Below the pieces are notes generated by a model. It worked only from the letters and a program-made list of their open reading frames with translations, was not told the origin of the DNA and searched no databases. The translations under genes were made by a program, and so were the position numbers. Positions 41,431 to 49,200 of a stretch of DNA of 49,763 nt are shown here, piece by piece. This DNA is from Chloroflexota bacterium (GTDB taxonomy: Bacteria > Chloroflexota > Anaerolineae > VGOG01): NCBI GenBank assembly GCA_030611885.1, contig JAUWOY010000021.1, positions 1 through 49,763 on the forward strand. The letters run 5' to 3'. Each line of letters begins with the position of its first letter. The first letter of the stretch is position 1.

Positions 41431-42465
41431 TCACACCCAGTGCGGGCTTTCCCAGAGGGTCAACGTCTGCCCCAGGTCGCGTTCCTGGGCGGCGCGGTAG
41501 ATGCGAGTCGCCACGGCGACGTCCTCGGTGCCCAGGCCAACCGGGTTGAAGAAGATGAGCTCCGAATCGCTTTCCCGGCCGGGTTTGTCGCCAGCCACGA
41601 TATCGCCCAGCTCGGCGTAGAGGTCATCGTCGTCGAACTCCCCCGCCTGGTGCATGTAGGCGATAGTCTGCGCGGCGCGGTGTTTCACCTGTTCCCAGTC
41701 GTCCACCACCACTTTGTCGGCCACGGCGATGACGGCGAACTCACATTCGTAGCCGGAGACGTGGGCGTAGAAGCTGCCCTCCCGCAGCCAGCCGTGGCGA
41801 ACGATGGGCTCCGAGGTGGTGGTCGCCGTGACCAGGACGTCGGCCTTGCGGACCAGAGTCTCGGCGTCGTCGGCCACCCGCACGGGCAGGTCGAGCAGGT
41901 CGGCCATCTCCTGAGCAAAGGTGTCGCTGCGGGAACGGCGGATGTCGTAGATGAACGCCTCTTGCAGGCGAGGGAGAGCTACGCACAGGGCCATCAGTTG
42001 GGTGCGGCTCTGCACCCCGGCACCAATGAGGCTGGCACAGCGAGAGTTGGGCCGGGCCAGGTATTGGGCCGCAACGCCGGTGACGGCGCCAGTGCGCATG
42101 GCACTGATGAGAGCTCCATCCATCACGGCCAACGGCACGCCGGTGTCAGGATCGTTCAGGATGATGAGGGCTGAAGCGCGAGGCAGGTTACGCTGATGCG
42201 GGTTGGCCGGGAAGCTGGCGATCCACTTGAGGCCGGCCATGTTGTAATCGCCGCCCAAGTAGGCAGGCATGGCGTTGATGTGGTCCTCTCTTAGACCCCG
42301 GCCGCCCTGGTCCCAGCCTAAAACGGCCTTGGGGGGCAGAAGGTCGTCACCGGCGTGGTGCAATTGCAGCGCGGCTTCGACGTCGGCCATGGCCGCAGCC
42401 ATGTCAAGCCCGCCAGCAATGATGACCTCCTCCTGGCTGAGGTAAAGAAACTCGACGGTAGACAT
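41431..42465 (-). CDS. Ornithine cyclodeaminase / alanine dehydrogenase family protein
   Basis: A 344-aa OCD/mu-crystallin family NAD(P)-dependent enzyme. Substrate-side motif LPPKAVLGWDQ, Rossmann motif SLIGAGVQSRTQ, and VTATTTSEPIV. Family members deaminate ornithine to proline, or reduce or oxidise imino acids and N-alkyl amino acids. Start MSTVEFLYLS (42465). It is first in the OCD-lysA-M20 group. Confidence 0.88.
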   Translation of the reverse strand: MSTVEFLYLSQEEVIIAGGLDMAAAMADVEAALQLHHAGDDLLPPKAVLGWDQGGRGLREDHINAMPAYLGGDYNMAGLKWIASFPANPHQRNLPRASALIILNDPDTGVPLAVMDGALISAMRTGAVTGVAAQYLARPNSRCASLIGAGVQSRTQLMALCVALPRLQEAFIYDIRRSRSDTFAQEMADLLDLPVRVADDAETLVRKADVLVTATTTSEPIVRHGWLREGSFYAHVSGYECEFAVIAVADKVVVDDWEQVKHRAAQTIAYMHQAGEFDDDDLYAELGDIVAGDKPGRESDSELIFFNPVGLGTEDVAVATRIYRAAQERDLGQTLTLWESPHWV

Positions 42466-42487
42466 GGCTAATCGTCTCCTCTCTTCC

Positions 42488-42592
42488 AAGACTCAGTAGA
42501 TCCAATTTTGCTCGGCCTGGATCTGACGATCCAGGCCTAAAGCGGGGATTTGGCAATCCCCTTGGAGCAATTTTGGATACACTGAGATCCAG
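42488..42592. repeat. Three-way-junction-like structured element
   Basis: Outer arms of about 22 bp with four mismatches (CTCAGTAGATCCAATTTTGCTC against its complement near 42568-42590) enclose two perfect hairpins: GGCCTGGATC-TGAC-GATCCAGGCC and GGGGATT-TGGC-AATCCCC. It lies upstream of the OCD gene. It could be a leader RNA or a mobile palindromic element. Confidence 0.5.
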
Positions 42593-42620
42593 GAAAAAAG
42601 GCGGGCCAGATGGCCCGCCC
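42593..42620 (-). terminator. Intrinsic terminator downstream of brnA
   Basis: Minus strand GGCGGGCC-ATCT-GGCCCGCC followed by TTTTTT. It faces transcripts coming from the BrnTA genes about 260 bp upstream. Confidence 0.8.
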
Positions 42621-42881
42621 ATCTTCACGAGTAAGCCAGATTCAGTAGATCGGCGAAGCTCACCCGCCGCCCAAGCCGATGACAGCAGAACCCACGCCGC
42701 CGAACCTGTACAGCAGAGAGAGAAACCGGCGAAATCGACCTTGTTTGTGGGCGGTCGGGTGCAGCGGGGGTTGGGCGGCGCACGCAACCCACGAGCAACC
42801 CCCGCCGACCACGAACCCAGGCCACACACCAACCGCCACGACGAGCAGGCAATCGCTACCTGACTGGCAGACGACGCAACG
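42621..42881. other. Gene-free GC-rich stretch with a hairpin
   Basis: No credible coding region. It holds a hairpin with perfect arms GCGGGGGTTG (42764-42773) and CAACCCCCGC (42796-42805), extended outward by GGTCGG/CCGACC. Confidence 0.4.
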
Positions 42882-43178
42882 CTAAACGGCCGCCGGCTCC
42901 GGCTGACGAACAAAGCCCTTGTGCGCCTCAGCGTAGATGCGAAGTGCAGCAATTATGCGTTGTTCACATTCACTACCTTGCGCCTGAAACCAGGCAAGCA
43001 AATCGGGGTCTACAGGCACGGCAATGGTCGCTTGCCTCTCTGGCATTCGCCAGGTAGCTCTGGCAAAAAACGACTCGTCTAACGGCGGAAGTTCTGACCG
43101 ATCAATCTCCTCGTCCGTTAGCGAATCAATCATTGCCCAATTGGTCTCTGAGGAGTTGTTCATATCTAATTCGCTCAT
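42882..43178 (-). CDS. BrnA-like antitoxin
   Basis: A 98-aa protein. The C-terminal half (TIAVPVDPDLLAWFQAQG) is the ribbon-helix-helix-like DNA-binding region of BrnA antitoxins; the N-terminal half is the toxin-binding tail with DEEIDRSELPPLDESFF. It overlaps the 3' end of the toxin gene by 53 bp, the usual brnT-brnA order. It would neutralise BrnT and autorepress. Confidence 0.85.
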   Translation of the reverse strand: MSELDMNNSSETNWAMIDSLTDEEIDRSELPPLDESFFARATWRMPERQATIAVPVDPDLLAWFQAQGSECEQRIIAALRIYAEAHKGFVRQPEPAAV

Positions 43179-43419
43179 TAGTCGTTGCCTTCATCATCGA
43201 AATAATGCGGATAGTATCCTCACCACGTTCAGTGAATACTATGACGACAACCCGTGTATTGAGTATACCAATCCCGATCCACCGATCTTCACCATAGTCC
43301 TGCCGGTCATCCAGCGCCACAAGCATCGGTAGCTCGAAAATCTTCCAGGCGTCTCTAAAGTCAAAACCATGCTTACGGATGTTTGCTTTGCGTTTTTGTT
43401 CATCCCACTCAAAACGCAT
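43126..43419 (-). CDS. BrnT-like ribonuclease toxin
   Basis: A 97-aa protein with the BrnT signature FEWDEQKRKANIRKHGFDFRDA at the start (seen as EWDE and RKHG-DF), then VIVFTERGEDTIRIIS. BrnT toxins are RelE-fold RNases that block translation. Oddity: the usual IISARKAT reads IISMMKAT, so the family's conserved arginine is methionine here, which could weaken the toxin. Upstream gap to dppC2 is only 48 bp. Confidence 0.85.
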   Translation of the reverse strand: MRFEWDEQKRKANIRKHGFDFRDAWKIFELPMLVALDDRQDYGEDRWIGIGILNTRVVVIVFTERGEDTIRIISMMKATTNERIRYEQLLRDQLGND

Positions 43420-43467
43420 GAGAGTTGCCTGCCTTCAAGAAGCTTGCACGAACCAAACTTTTCTTTA

Positions 43468-44418
43468 CTACGTTTCCGCTTTGTATGGATCCAACGCATC
43501 CCGCAAGCCATCACCGATGAAGTTGATGGCGATGACGGCGATAAAGATCATCAGTCCAGGAAAGATGGCCGTCCACGGGGCGCGGGTCATCTGATCCTGG
43601 GCGTTTTTGAGCATGTTGCCCCAGGTGGGCGTGGGCGGCTGAACACCGAAGCCTAGATAGCTCAGGCCGGACTCAGTGACGATGGAGGTGGCTATGCGGA
43701 AGGTAGCGGCCACGATGATAGGACTCATCGCATTGGGCAGCAGGTGGCGAACCATGATGCGCAGGTTGGGCACGCCAGAGCTGCGAGCCGCCTCGATGAA
43801 TTCCTTCTCCTTGAGTGAGAGGAACGAAGCCCGAACCAGCCGGGCTACCCTCATCCAGGCCAACACGGCGATGACCAACACGATAGAGAAAATACTGGCA
43901 AAGGCCGTACCTCGCAGTGCCTCGATAGGAAGGTTCCGCAGTGCAAGAGCCAGAATGATCAGGATAAAAAGCTGGGGAAAAGCCAACATCATGTCGGTGA
44001 ACCGCATCAGGACATTGTCCACCCAGCCGCCGTAGAAACCGGCCACGCCGCCGACGATAGCGCCCACGACCACCGCCAGCGCCATAGCCATGACCCCTAT
44101 ACTCAACGAAACCCGGCTGCCGTAAAAAATGCGGGTCATCAAATCACGGCCCAACTCGTCCGTTCCCATGAGGTGCTTGGCCGATGGCGGTTGCAACATA
44201 GCGTCCAGGTCTATTTTCTCCGGGTCGTAGGGCGTCAGGTAAGGTGCAAAGATGGCTGTCAGGGCAAAGATGAGAACGATGATCGTGCCGAACATGGCCG
44301 GTTTATGGCGAAGGTAAGAATGCCATATCAACTGCCCCATGGTTCGCTCTTCACGATACTTTGGCGCCAAGTCCAATAGCGGCTTTTCCTGGGGCTGCAC
44401 AGCTTCAGAATCGGCCAT
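43468..44418 (-). CDS. DppC-like peptide ABC permease, copy 2
   Basis: A 316-aa inner-membrane permease. N-terminal cytoplasmic lead of about 38 residues, then six membrane segments; family marks HLMGTDELGRDLMTRIFYGSR and the EAA loop EFIEAARSSGVPNL. Start at ATG 44418 (AGGAGG 7 nt upstream). It pairs with the DppB copy 2 gene upstream. No ATPase gene follows: the next genes are BrnT/BrnA, so this importer must borrow an ATPase, possibly the fused one at 26858-28951. Confidence 0.92.
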   Translation of the reverse strand: MADSEAVQPQEKPLLDLAPKYREERTMGQLIWHSYLRHKPAMFGTIIVLIFALTAIFAPYLTPYDPEKIDLDAMLQPPSAKHLMGTDELGRDLMTRIFYGSRVSLSIGVMAMALAVVVGAIVGGVAGFYGGWVDNVLMRFTDMMLAFPQLFILIILALALRNLPIEALRGTAFASIFSIVLVIAVLAWMRVARLVRASFLSLKEKEFIEAARSSGVPNLRIMVRHLLPNAMSPIIVAATFRIATSIVTESGLSYLGFGVQPPTPTWGNMLKNAQDQMTRAPWTAIFPGLMIFIAVIAINFIGDGLRDALDPYKAET

Positions 44419-44463
44419 GAACAACCTCCTCTAGTTTCGTACCTGACACTGGCGTTTTTTCGT

Positions 44464-44547
44464 AGTAACGACCGTAGTGACGACTTCAGTCGTCCACAAT
44501 GGCGCCAAAGCGACTGAAGTCGCTACTACGAACCGCTACTACGAACC
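44464..44547. repeat. CGACTTCAGTCG palindromic repeat
   Basis: GACGACTTCAGTCGTC (44490-44505) and CGACTGAAGTCG (44512-44523), flanked by several copies of GTAGTAACG/CTACTACGAA, form an inverted repeat between the two permease genes. Confidence 0.6.
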
Positions 44548-44549
44548 CC

Positions 44550-45800
44550 TCACTCGTACCGAACGCGGGGATCGAGGAAGGCGTAGACCACGTCGGCTAT
44601 CAGATTGAAGGCTACAATGAGAGTGGCGTTGATCATGACGATCCCCATCAGGACGGCGTAGTCCACCCGCTGCGCCGAGCGGAAGAACAACTTGCCCATC
44701 CCCGGCCAGCTAAAGATGGTCTCGGTGAACAACGCGCCGCCAAAGAGAATGGGCAGGTCCATAGCTACGATCGTCACCACCGGGATGGCGGCGTTCTTGA
44801 GGGCGTGGCCATAGAGCACGGCTCGCTCTTTTAAGCCTTTGGCCCGCGCGGTGCGGATGTAGTCCTGGTGAATGACCTCCAACATACTGGCCCGCATGTA
44901 GCGGATGTAGCTCGCCGCGCCAAAGACACTCAGCATCGCCACTGGCAGGATAAGGTGATGCAGATAATCCCACAAAGGCGTGGAGCCCAGTTCACGCTCA
45001 AGGCGGACGTCGTACATGCCGGACCCCGGAAACAGCGGCTTACCGGCCCAGTTTTCACCCACCCACGAAGGCCAGTCGAGACTGGAGTGGAAGGCGATGA
45101 TCAGAATAAGCCCAAACCAAAAGATGGGAATCGAGCGTCCTGCATAGGCGACGATTGTAAAAAAGTGATCAAAAAGCGAATACTGCTTGACGGCCGAGAT
45201 GATGCCAATAGGAATGGCAATCAATAACTGGCCCACAAAAGAGACAGCCATCAGGTAGAAGGTGGCAGGAAAGCGTTCCAGAATCATCTCCAGCGCCGGG
45301 CGGCGTTCCACGTTGGAGCGGCCAAAATCCCCCTGCACCACCGCAAAGAGCCACTTGAAGTAGCGGCTGTCGAAGGGATTCACGCTAATGGTCAGATTCT
45401 CGCGGTGGGTCCACCCGGTCACGCGCTCCCCGACGTGGAGCACTTTGACCCAGTTGCCCAGGTCATTCTTCCTGCTATCCACGAGGGCCACTTTGGTGCC
45501 GCTGGACAGTTCTCCGGTTTTGGTTGGCTCTATGCCCTGCGATGGCCCCGGTTTGTTATAAAGCTCTACTTTTGCCGCCTTGATCGTGCCCGAACTCCCC
45601 CGAAAGTTGAGAAAGGCCGGTTGTCGCAGCCCCAGCCGATACTCCAGCATAGCCATGTCTTCCGGCGTGATGTCCGGGTTCTCTTCATAAATGGCCAGAG
45701 GGTCCACCGGGCTGATGATGATCAGTCCATACACGATCACACTGATAAAGAGCAGGACTGGAATAGCTTGCAAAACCCGACGAATCAGATAGCGCGTCAT
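44550..45800 (-). CDS. DppB-like peptide ABC permease with an SH3b-like insertion
   Basis: A 416-aa permease, about 80-100 residues longer than usual. TM1 is at 10-30. Residues about 70-140 form an insert with the bacterial SH3 (SH3b) pattern: VELYNKPGP, a GELSSGTKVALVD strand pair, NWVKVLH, and GWTHRENL. The normal permease resumes at FKWLFAVVQGDFGRS, with EAA loop (MLEVIHQDYIRTARAKGL) and C-terminal SWPGMGK. The insert should lie outside the membrane. Start MTRYLIRRVLQ (45800) fits the family N-terminus. Confidence 0.92.
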   Translation of the reverse strand: MTRYLIRRVLQAIPVLLFISVIVYGLIIISPVDPLAIYEENPDITPEDMAMLEYRLGLRQPAFLNFRGSSGTIKAAKVELYNKPGPSQGIEPTKTGELSSGTKVALVDSRKNDLGNWVKVLHVGERVTGWTHRENLTISVNPFDSRYFKWLFAVVQGDFGRSNVERRPALEMILERFPATFYLMAVSFVGQLLIAIPIGIISAVKQYSLFDHFFTIVAYAGRSIPIFWFGLILIIAFHSSLDWPSWVGENWAGKPLFPGSGMYDVRLERELGSTPLWDYLHHLILPVAMLSVFGAASYIRYMRASMLEVIHQDYIRTARAKGLKERAVLYGHALKNAAIPVVTIVAMDLPILFGGALFTETIFSWPGMGKLFFRSAQRVDYAVLMGIVMINATLIVAFNLIADVVYAFLDPRVRYE

Positions 45801-45875
45801 AGGCGATCCCTTTGCAAGATAAGGGTTGGCGGGCGGTCTCTGACCGCCCGCCAACTGGCTAGCCAGCGTGGTTGG

Positions 45876-47690
45876 CTATTTCTCGATATACCACTCTTCG
45901 GCGTTCCAGGACACCTCTAACCAGATGTTCATGTCGTAGCCCATGAAGTGTTCGCGGAGCAGGTCAATGTCCCCACGGTCGTAGAGATAGATATGCGGGC
46001 GGCCCTCGGCGATGCGCTCGGCCACCTTCTGATAGGCGTCTTTACGAACCGCCACATCGGGGCTGGAACCTCCGATCTGGATCCACTCGTCAGCCTCATC
46101 GTCGATCCAGCGCGAATAGTTGTAGCCCTGGCCACTGTTGTCGTCGCAGGGGATATTGTCTGAGCTATAGTAGCCGTATATCTGGCTATGCGGGTCGAGA
46201 CCATAGGAGGTGGTGTACATCAGGATGTCGAACTGGCCATGCTTGCGGAAGGCGCCGCTGGAGTAGCTGGCGAAGAGCTCAGAGCTAGGCACGTTCTCAA
46301 TGTAGAACTGGATGCCGATCTCTTCCATCATCTCCATGAGCACCTGCTGGCACTGCTCGCGCAGCGCGTTGCCAGAGGTGGTCTGGATCTTGAGCTTCAG
46401 CATCTTGCCCTCGTCGGCGTAGGGGCAGCCGTGGCACTCGCGGATGCCGTCGCCATCGGTGTCCGTCCAACCGGCTTCTTCCAGCAGGGCCTTGGCCTTC
46501 GCCGGGTCATACGAGGTCTTCGGAATGACAGGCAGCGCCCAACCCAGGTTCAGCTCTGTGGTGCCCACAGACGCGTAGCCATAGAGCAGCTTGTCCACGA
46601 TCGTTTGCTTGTCAATGCCCAACTCAATCGCCTCGCGGACTTTGGGATCGCCCAGGGCCCAGTGCCAGGAGGGATTCTCCTCCAGGTACTCCTTGCAAGG
46701 CGCATCCAGTTCCGGATCGCGCAGGTTGAGCAACAGCCGCTCGGTGCCAGTGCTGGGCGGGGCACTGATCTTTACGCCCTCCCACTTCTCCGCCTCGGGC
46801 AGGTCCGCCTCGATCAAGTCCCACACGAAATCCAGTTCGCCGGTCTGGATGAGCTGCTTGCCCACCTCGCGGCTCTCGATCCAGCGCAGGATGATGGCGT
46901 CCAGGTAGGGCTTACCTTCCGTCTCCCAGTACTCGTATTTCTCGTTGCGCACGATGGTCATGTGGTCGCCGGAAACCCACTCTTCCAGGACAAAGGGGCC
47001 CAGGCTGAGGGGATTGCGGTTGTACTCCCATTCCTGCATCTTGGCCAGGTCGAGGCCGATATGACTGGGTAGGTGGCTATTGAACAGCATCAGGTAAGGC
47101 GCGTAGAACTTGCTGTACTTGACCACCACGGTGTAGGGGTCAGGGCAGGTGACCGACTCCATGTCTGCATAGCCGCTGGTGCTCACCGCGCCGCTTTCAG
47201 GATGCACGCGCGCTTCCCAGGTAAAGACGACGTCCTGGCAGTCAAACGGATCGCCATCGGACCAGACGTTGCCTTCTGTCAGATGGTAGGTGACAGTCAG
47301 GCCGTCCTCGGAGACCCCACCGTTCTGAACGGTGGGCACTTCCTTTGCCAGATCGGGCACGAACTCGCCAGCGAGCGAGACACCCAGCAGCGCACGCTCG
47401 AAGAATGCACCCGCGATGTCGGCCACCGTCTGGGTGCGGACGAGGTCATTCAGCAGTTCCGGCTCCTGGTAAAAGCCCATGACCATGGTACCGCCCCGTT
47501 TGTCAAAGCCCGGCGGCAGAGGCGTAGCCGTGACCACCTTCTCGACCACCACTTCCTTCTCCACCATGACGGTGACCGGAACCTCTTTCTCGACGATCAC
47601 TTCCTTCTCGATCACCTCAGGGGCAGCTGGAGCGCACGCGGTCGCAACTATGACCAGCGCCACCAGAATAGCTAAAAGCTTGCTTCTCAT
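45876..47690 (-). CDS. Peptide/solute-binding lipoprotein (DppA-like), copy 2
   Basis: A 604-aa family-5 solute-binding protein. Sec signal with lipobox ATAC, C19 lipidated; the spacer is a Glu/Lys/Val repeat (IEKEVIVEKEVPV, VEKEVVVEKVV, residues about 25-52), a style common in Chloroflexota lipoproteins. The mature domain has LTEGNVWSDGDPFDCQDVVFTW, the family-5 mark. It contains a calcium-loop-like TDTDGDGIRE (about residue 410). It heads dppA2-dppB2-dppC2. Confidence 0.92.
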   Translation of the reverse strand: MRSKLLAILVALVIVATACAPAAPEVIEKEVIVEKEVPVTVMVEKEVVVEKVVTATPLPPGFDKRGGTMVMGFYQEPELLNDLVRTQTVADIAGAFFERALLGVSLAGEFVPDLAKEVPTVQNGGVSEDGLTVTYHLTEGNVWSDGDPFDCQDVVFTWEARVHPESGAVSTSGYADMESVTCPDPYTVVVKYSKFYAPYLMLFNSHLPSHIGLDLAKMQEWEYNRNPLSLGPFVLEEWVSGDHMTIVRNEKYEYWETEGKPYLDAIILRWIESREVGKQLIQTGELDFVWDLIEADLPEAEKWEGVKISAPPSTGTERLLLNLRDPELDAPCKEYLEENPSWHWALGDPKVREAIELGIDKQTIVDKLLYGYASVGTTELNLGWALPVIPKTSYDPAKAKALLEEAGWTDTDGDGIRECHGCPYADEGKMLKLKIQTTSGNALREQCQQVLMEMMEEIGIQFYIENVPSSELFASYSSGAFRKHGQFDILMYTTSYGLDPHSQIYGYYSSDNIPCDDNSGQGYNYSRWIDDEADEWIQIGGSSPDVAVRKDAYQKVAERIAEGRPHIYLYDRGDIDLLREHFMGYDMNIWLEVSWNAEEWYIEK

Positions 47691-47758
47691 TTCTCAATCT
47701 CCTCCTTAGTTTTTGTTGTTTTCCGAGTGGCCCAAGGAAGCCCAATCCTACGGCCGGC

Positions 47759-47791
47759 TCAGATCGGTTGCACCATACTATAGGCTCTCAT
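47759..47791 (-). other. Possible 10-codon leader peptide upstream of dppA2
   Basis: AGGAGGTGATG is followed by an ATG that opens MRAYSMVQPI and a stop, about 70 nt before dppA2. The ribosome-site match is very strong. Comparable motifs lie in the livK and dppA1 leaders, but peptide sequences are not conserved between them. Confidence 0.4.
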
Positions 47792-47946
47792 CATCACCTC
47801 CTCTTCTTCTCTGAATTATAACAGCGATGGAGAATCAATGTGAGTCCCAACCCTTTTTCTGCCTGTGGGATGGCTTTCTCCAAGCTGTTGTAAGGAGCAT
47901 GTCTGGGGGCAAATGTTGATAAAACGCAATCCTGGCGGGGAATACC

Positions 47947-47975
47947 AATATATCATGATTAGGCAACCTTGTCAA
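47947..47975 (-). promoter_or_regulatory. Sigma-70-type promoter for dppA2-B2-C2
   Basis: Minus strand TTGACA (47970-47975), 17-bp spacer, TATATT (47947-47952). It sits just past the radical-SAM gene and gives a leader of about 250 nt, in which a second -10-like TATAAT is seen at 47817-47822. Confidence 0.8.
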
Positions 47976-47991
47976 ATCGCGGAAGTCAGCT

Positions 47992-49122
47992 CTACCACAG
48001 GCTCAACTGGAAGGGTGGCTGCTTGCCATTCAGTAAAATGAATGGGGCGGCGCGCTTGGCTACGGCTCCGACCTTGCGGAGGTCCGAAAGCTGGCAGAAC
48101 CTGCCCTGCCTGCGCAGCTTGAGGATGCGGGAAGCCGAGGTGGGGCCGATGCCGGGGATGCGGAGAAGCTCTTCGCGGCTGGCTCGGTTCACCTCCACGG
48201 GGAAGCACTCAGGATGGGCCTGGGCCCAGGTCAGCTTGGGGTCGGCCTCGCTGGGCAGGTTGCCCGAATCATCGAAGACCAGGTCCTCGAAGGTGAAGCC
48301 ATACCTGCGGAGGATGAAATCGCTCTGGTAAAGGCGATGCTCACGCAGAGGCAGCGTAGGGGGATGATCCTCCAGAGGAGTATCCACAATCGGTTGGAAG
48401 GCGCTGAAGTAAACCCGCGCCAGGGCCACCTCCCGATAGAGTCGCGCGGTGGTCGAGAGGAGCTCGCGATCGGTTTCACCCGCTGCTCCGACGACGAACT
48501 GGGTGGTCTGGCTGACCGAGGCTCGCTGGCCCTGGCCTTCGGCGATGAGGCGACTGGCCCAACGCAAGGGCTGGAGGAGATGGGCGGTGAAATCCTTGGG
48601 GGGAGCGATACGGGCCAGGCGTTCCGGGTTCGGCGCTTCCAAGTTCACCGAAACCCGATTGGCGAGCTGCACCGCGCGCTCCACGTGGGCGAAGGTAGCG
48701 CCAGGCAGGATCTTGAGGTGGACGTAGCCGGGGAAGGCGTAGCGGCGGCGCACCAGCTCGACCGTGGCTATCATGCGGTCCATGGTGCGGGCAGCGTTGC
48801 ACACGCCGGAGCTGAGGAAGAGGCCCCGCACCAATCCCTTGCGGTGCATCTGATCGAAAGTGTAAGCCAGCTCCTCAGGGGTGAAGCTGATGCGCCGGAA
48901 GTTGCGGCTGGCGCGGTTGGCGCAATAGTGGCAATCGTTCTCGCAAGCGTTGGTGAGCAATATCTTGAGGAGATTGATCCTTTTGCCATCGGGCAGCAAG
49001 GCCGGGTAGATCCAGCGGTCCAGGTCATCGCGCACCCGGCTCGCCTCCGTGCCACAGGCCTGACCACACAGATCATACTGAGCCGACCGGCCCAGCACCT
49101 CGATCTTTTGACGAGTATCCAC
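47992..49122 (-). CDS. Radical SAM protein with helix-hairpin-helix, DNA-repair associated (rSAM/UDG-linked type)
   Basis: A 376-aa protein when started at GTG 49122 (VDTRQKIEVL). The cluster motif is C60-x3-C64-x2-C67 (CENDCHYC), after KILLTNA; FLSSGV and LKILPG are usual core strands. A C-terminal helix-hairpin-helix (REELLRIPGIGPTSASRIL) points to DNA. It resembles the family annotated as putative DNA modification/repair radical SAM protein, often paired with a uracil-DNA-glycosylase-like gene, not seen in this window. The ATG at 49152 abuts the -10 box and precedes the expected start site, so GTG with AGAGGTGG is the better start. An SOS box overlies the promoter. Confidence 0.88.
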   Translation of the reverse strand: MDTRQKIEVLGRSAQYDLCGQACGTEASRVRDDLDRWIYPALLPDGKRINLLKILLTNACENDCHYCANRASRNFRRISFTPEELAYTFDQMHRKGLVRGLFLSSGVCNAARTMDRMIATVELVRRRYAFPGYVHLKILPGATFAHVERAVQLANRVSVNLEAPNPERLARIAPPKDFTAHLLQPLRWASRLIAEGQGQRASVSQTTQFVVGAAGETDRELLSTTARLYREVALARVYFSAFQPIVDTPLEDHPPTLPLREHRLYQSDFILRRYGFTFEDLVFDDSGNLPSEADPKLTWAQAHPECFPVEVNRASREELLRIPGIGPTSASRILKLRRQGRFCQLSDLRKVGAVAKRAAPFILLNGKQPPFQLSLW

Positions 49123-49152
49123 GCCAACCACCTCTCTGCCCGGACTACTCAT

Positions 49153-49181
49153 ACTATACGAACAAACGTTCGGAATGTCAA
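49153..49181 (-). promoter_or_regulatory. Promoter of the radical SAM gene
   Basis: Minus strand TTGACA (49176-49181), 17-bp spacer, TATAGT (49153-49158). Expected start site near 49146. Confidence 0.85.
49159..49172. promoter_or_regulatory. LexA (SOS) box
   Basis: CGAACAAACGTTCG matches the Gram-positive-type SOS box CGAAC-N4-GTTCG in every fixed position and occupies the spacer between -35 and -10, an ideal place for repression. Confidence 0.85.
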
Positions 49182-49200
49182 GAATCTATAAATAAAAAGG

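Noticed and set aside
42625-42852. A small basic protein on the minus strand
   Set aside because: Composition is Arg/Pro-rich with no ribosome site or motif, and the DNA is dominated by a GC hairpin.
42698-42890. Integron attC site downstream of BrnTA
   Set aside because: GTTGGGC and GCTAAAC look like core sites but occur in the wrong order and spacing on both strands, and no integrase is nearby.
49123-49152. ATG 49152 as start of the radical SAM protein
   Set aside because: It directly abuts the -10 box and would lie upstream of the transcription start; GTG 49122 has a good ribosome site.
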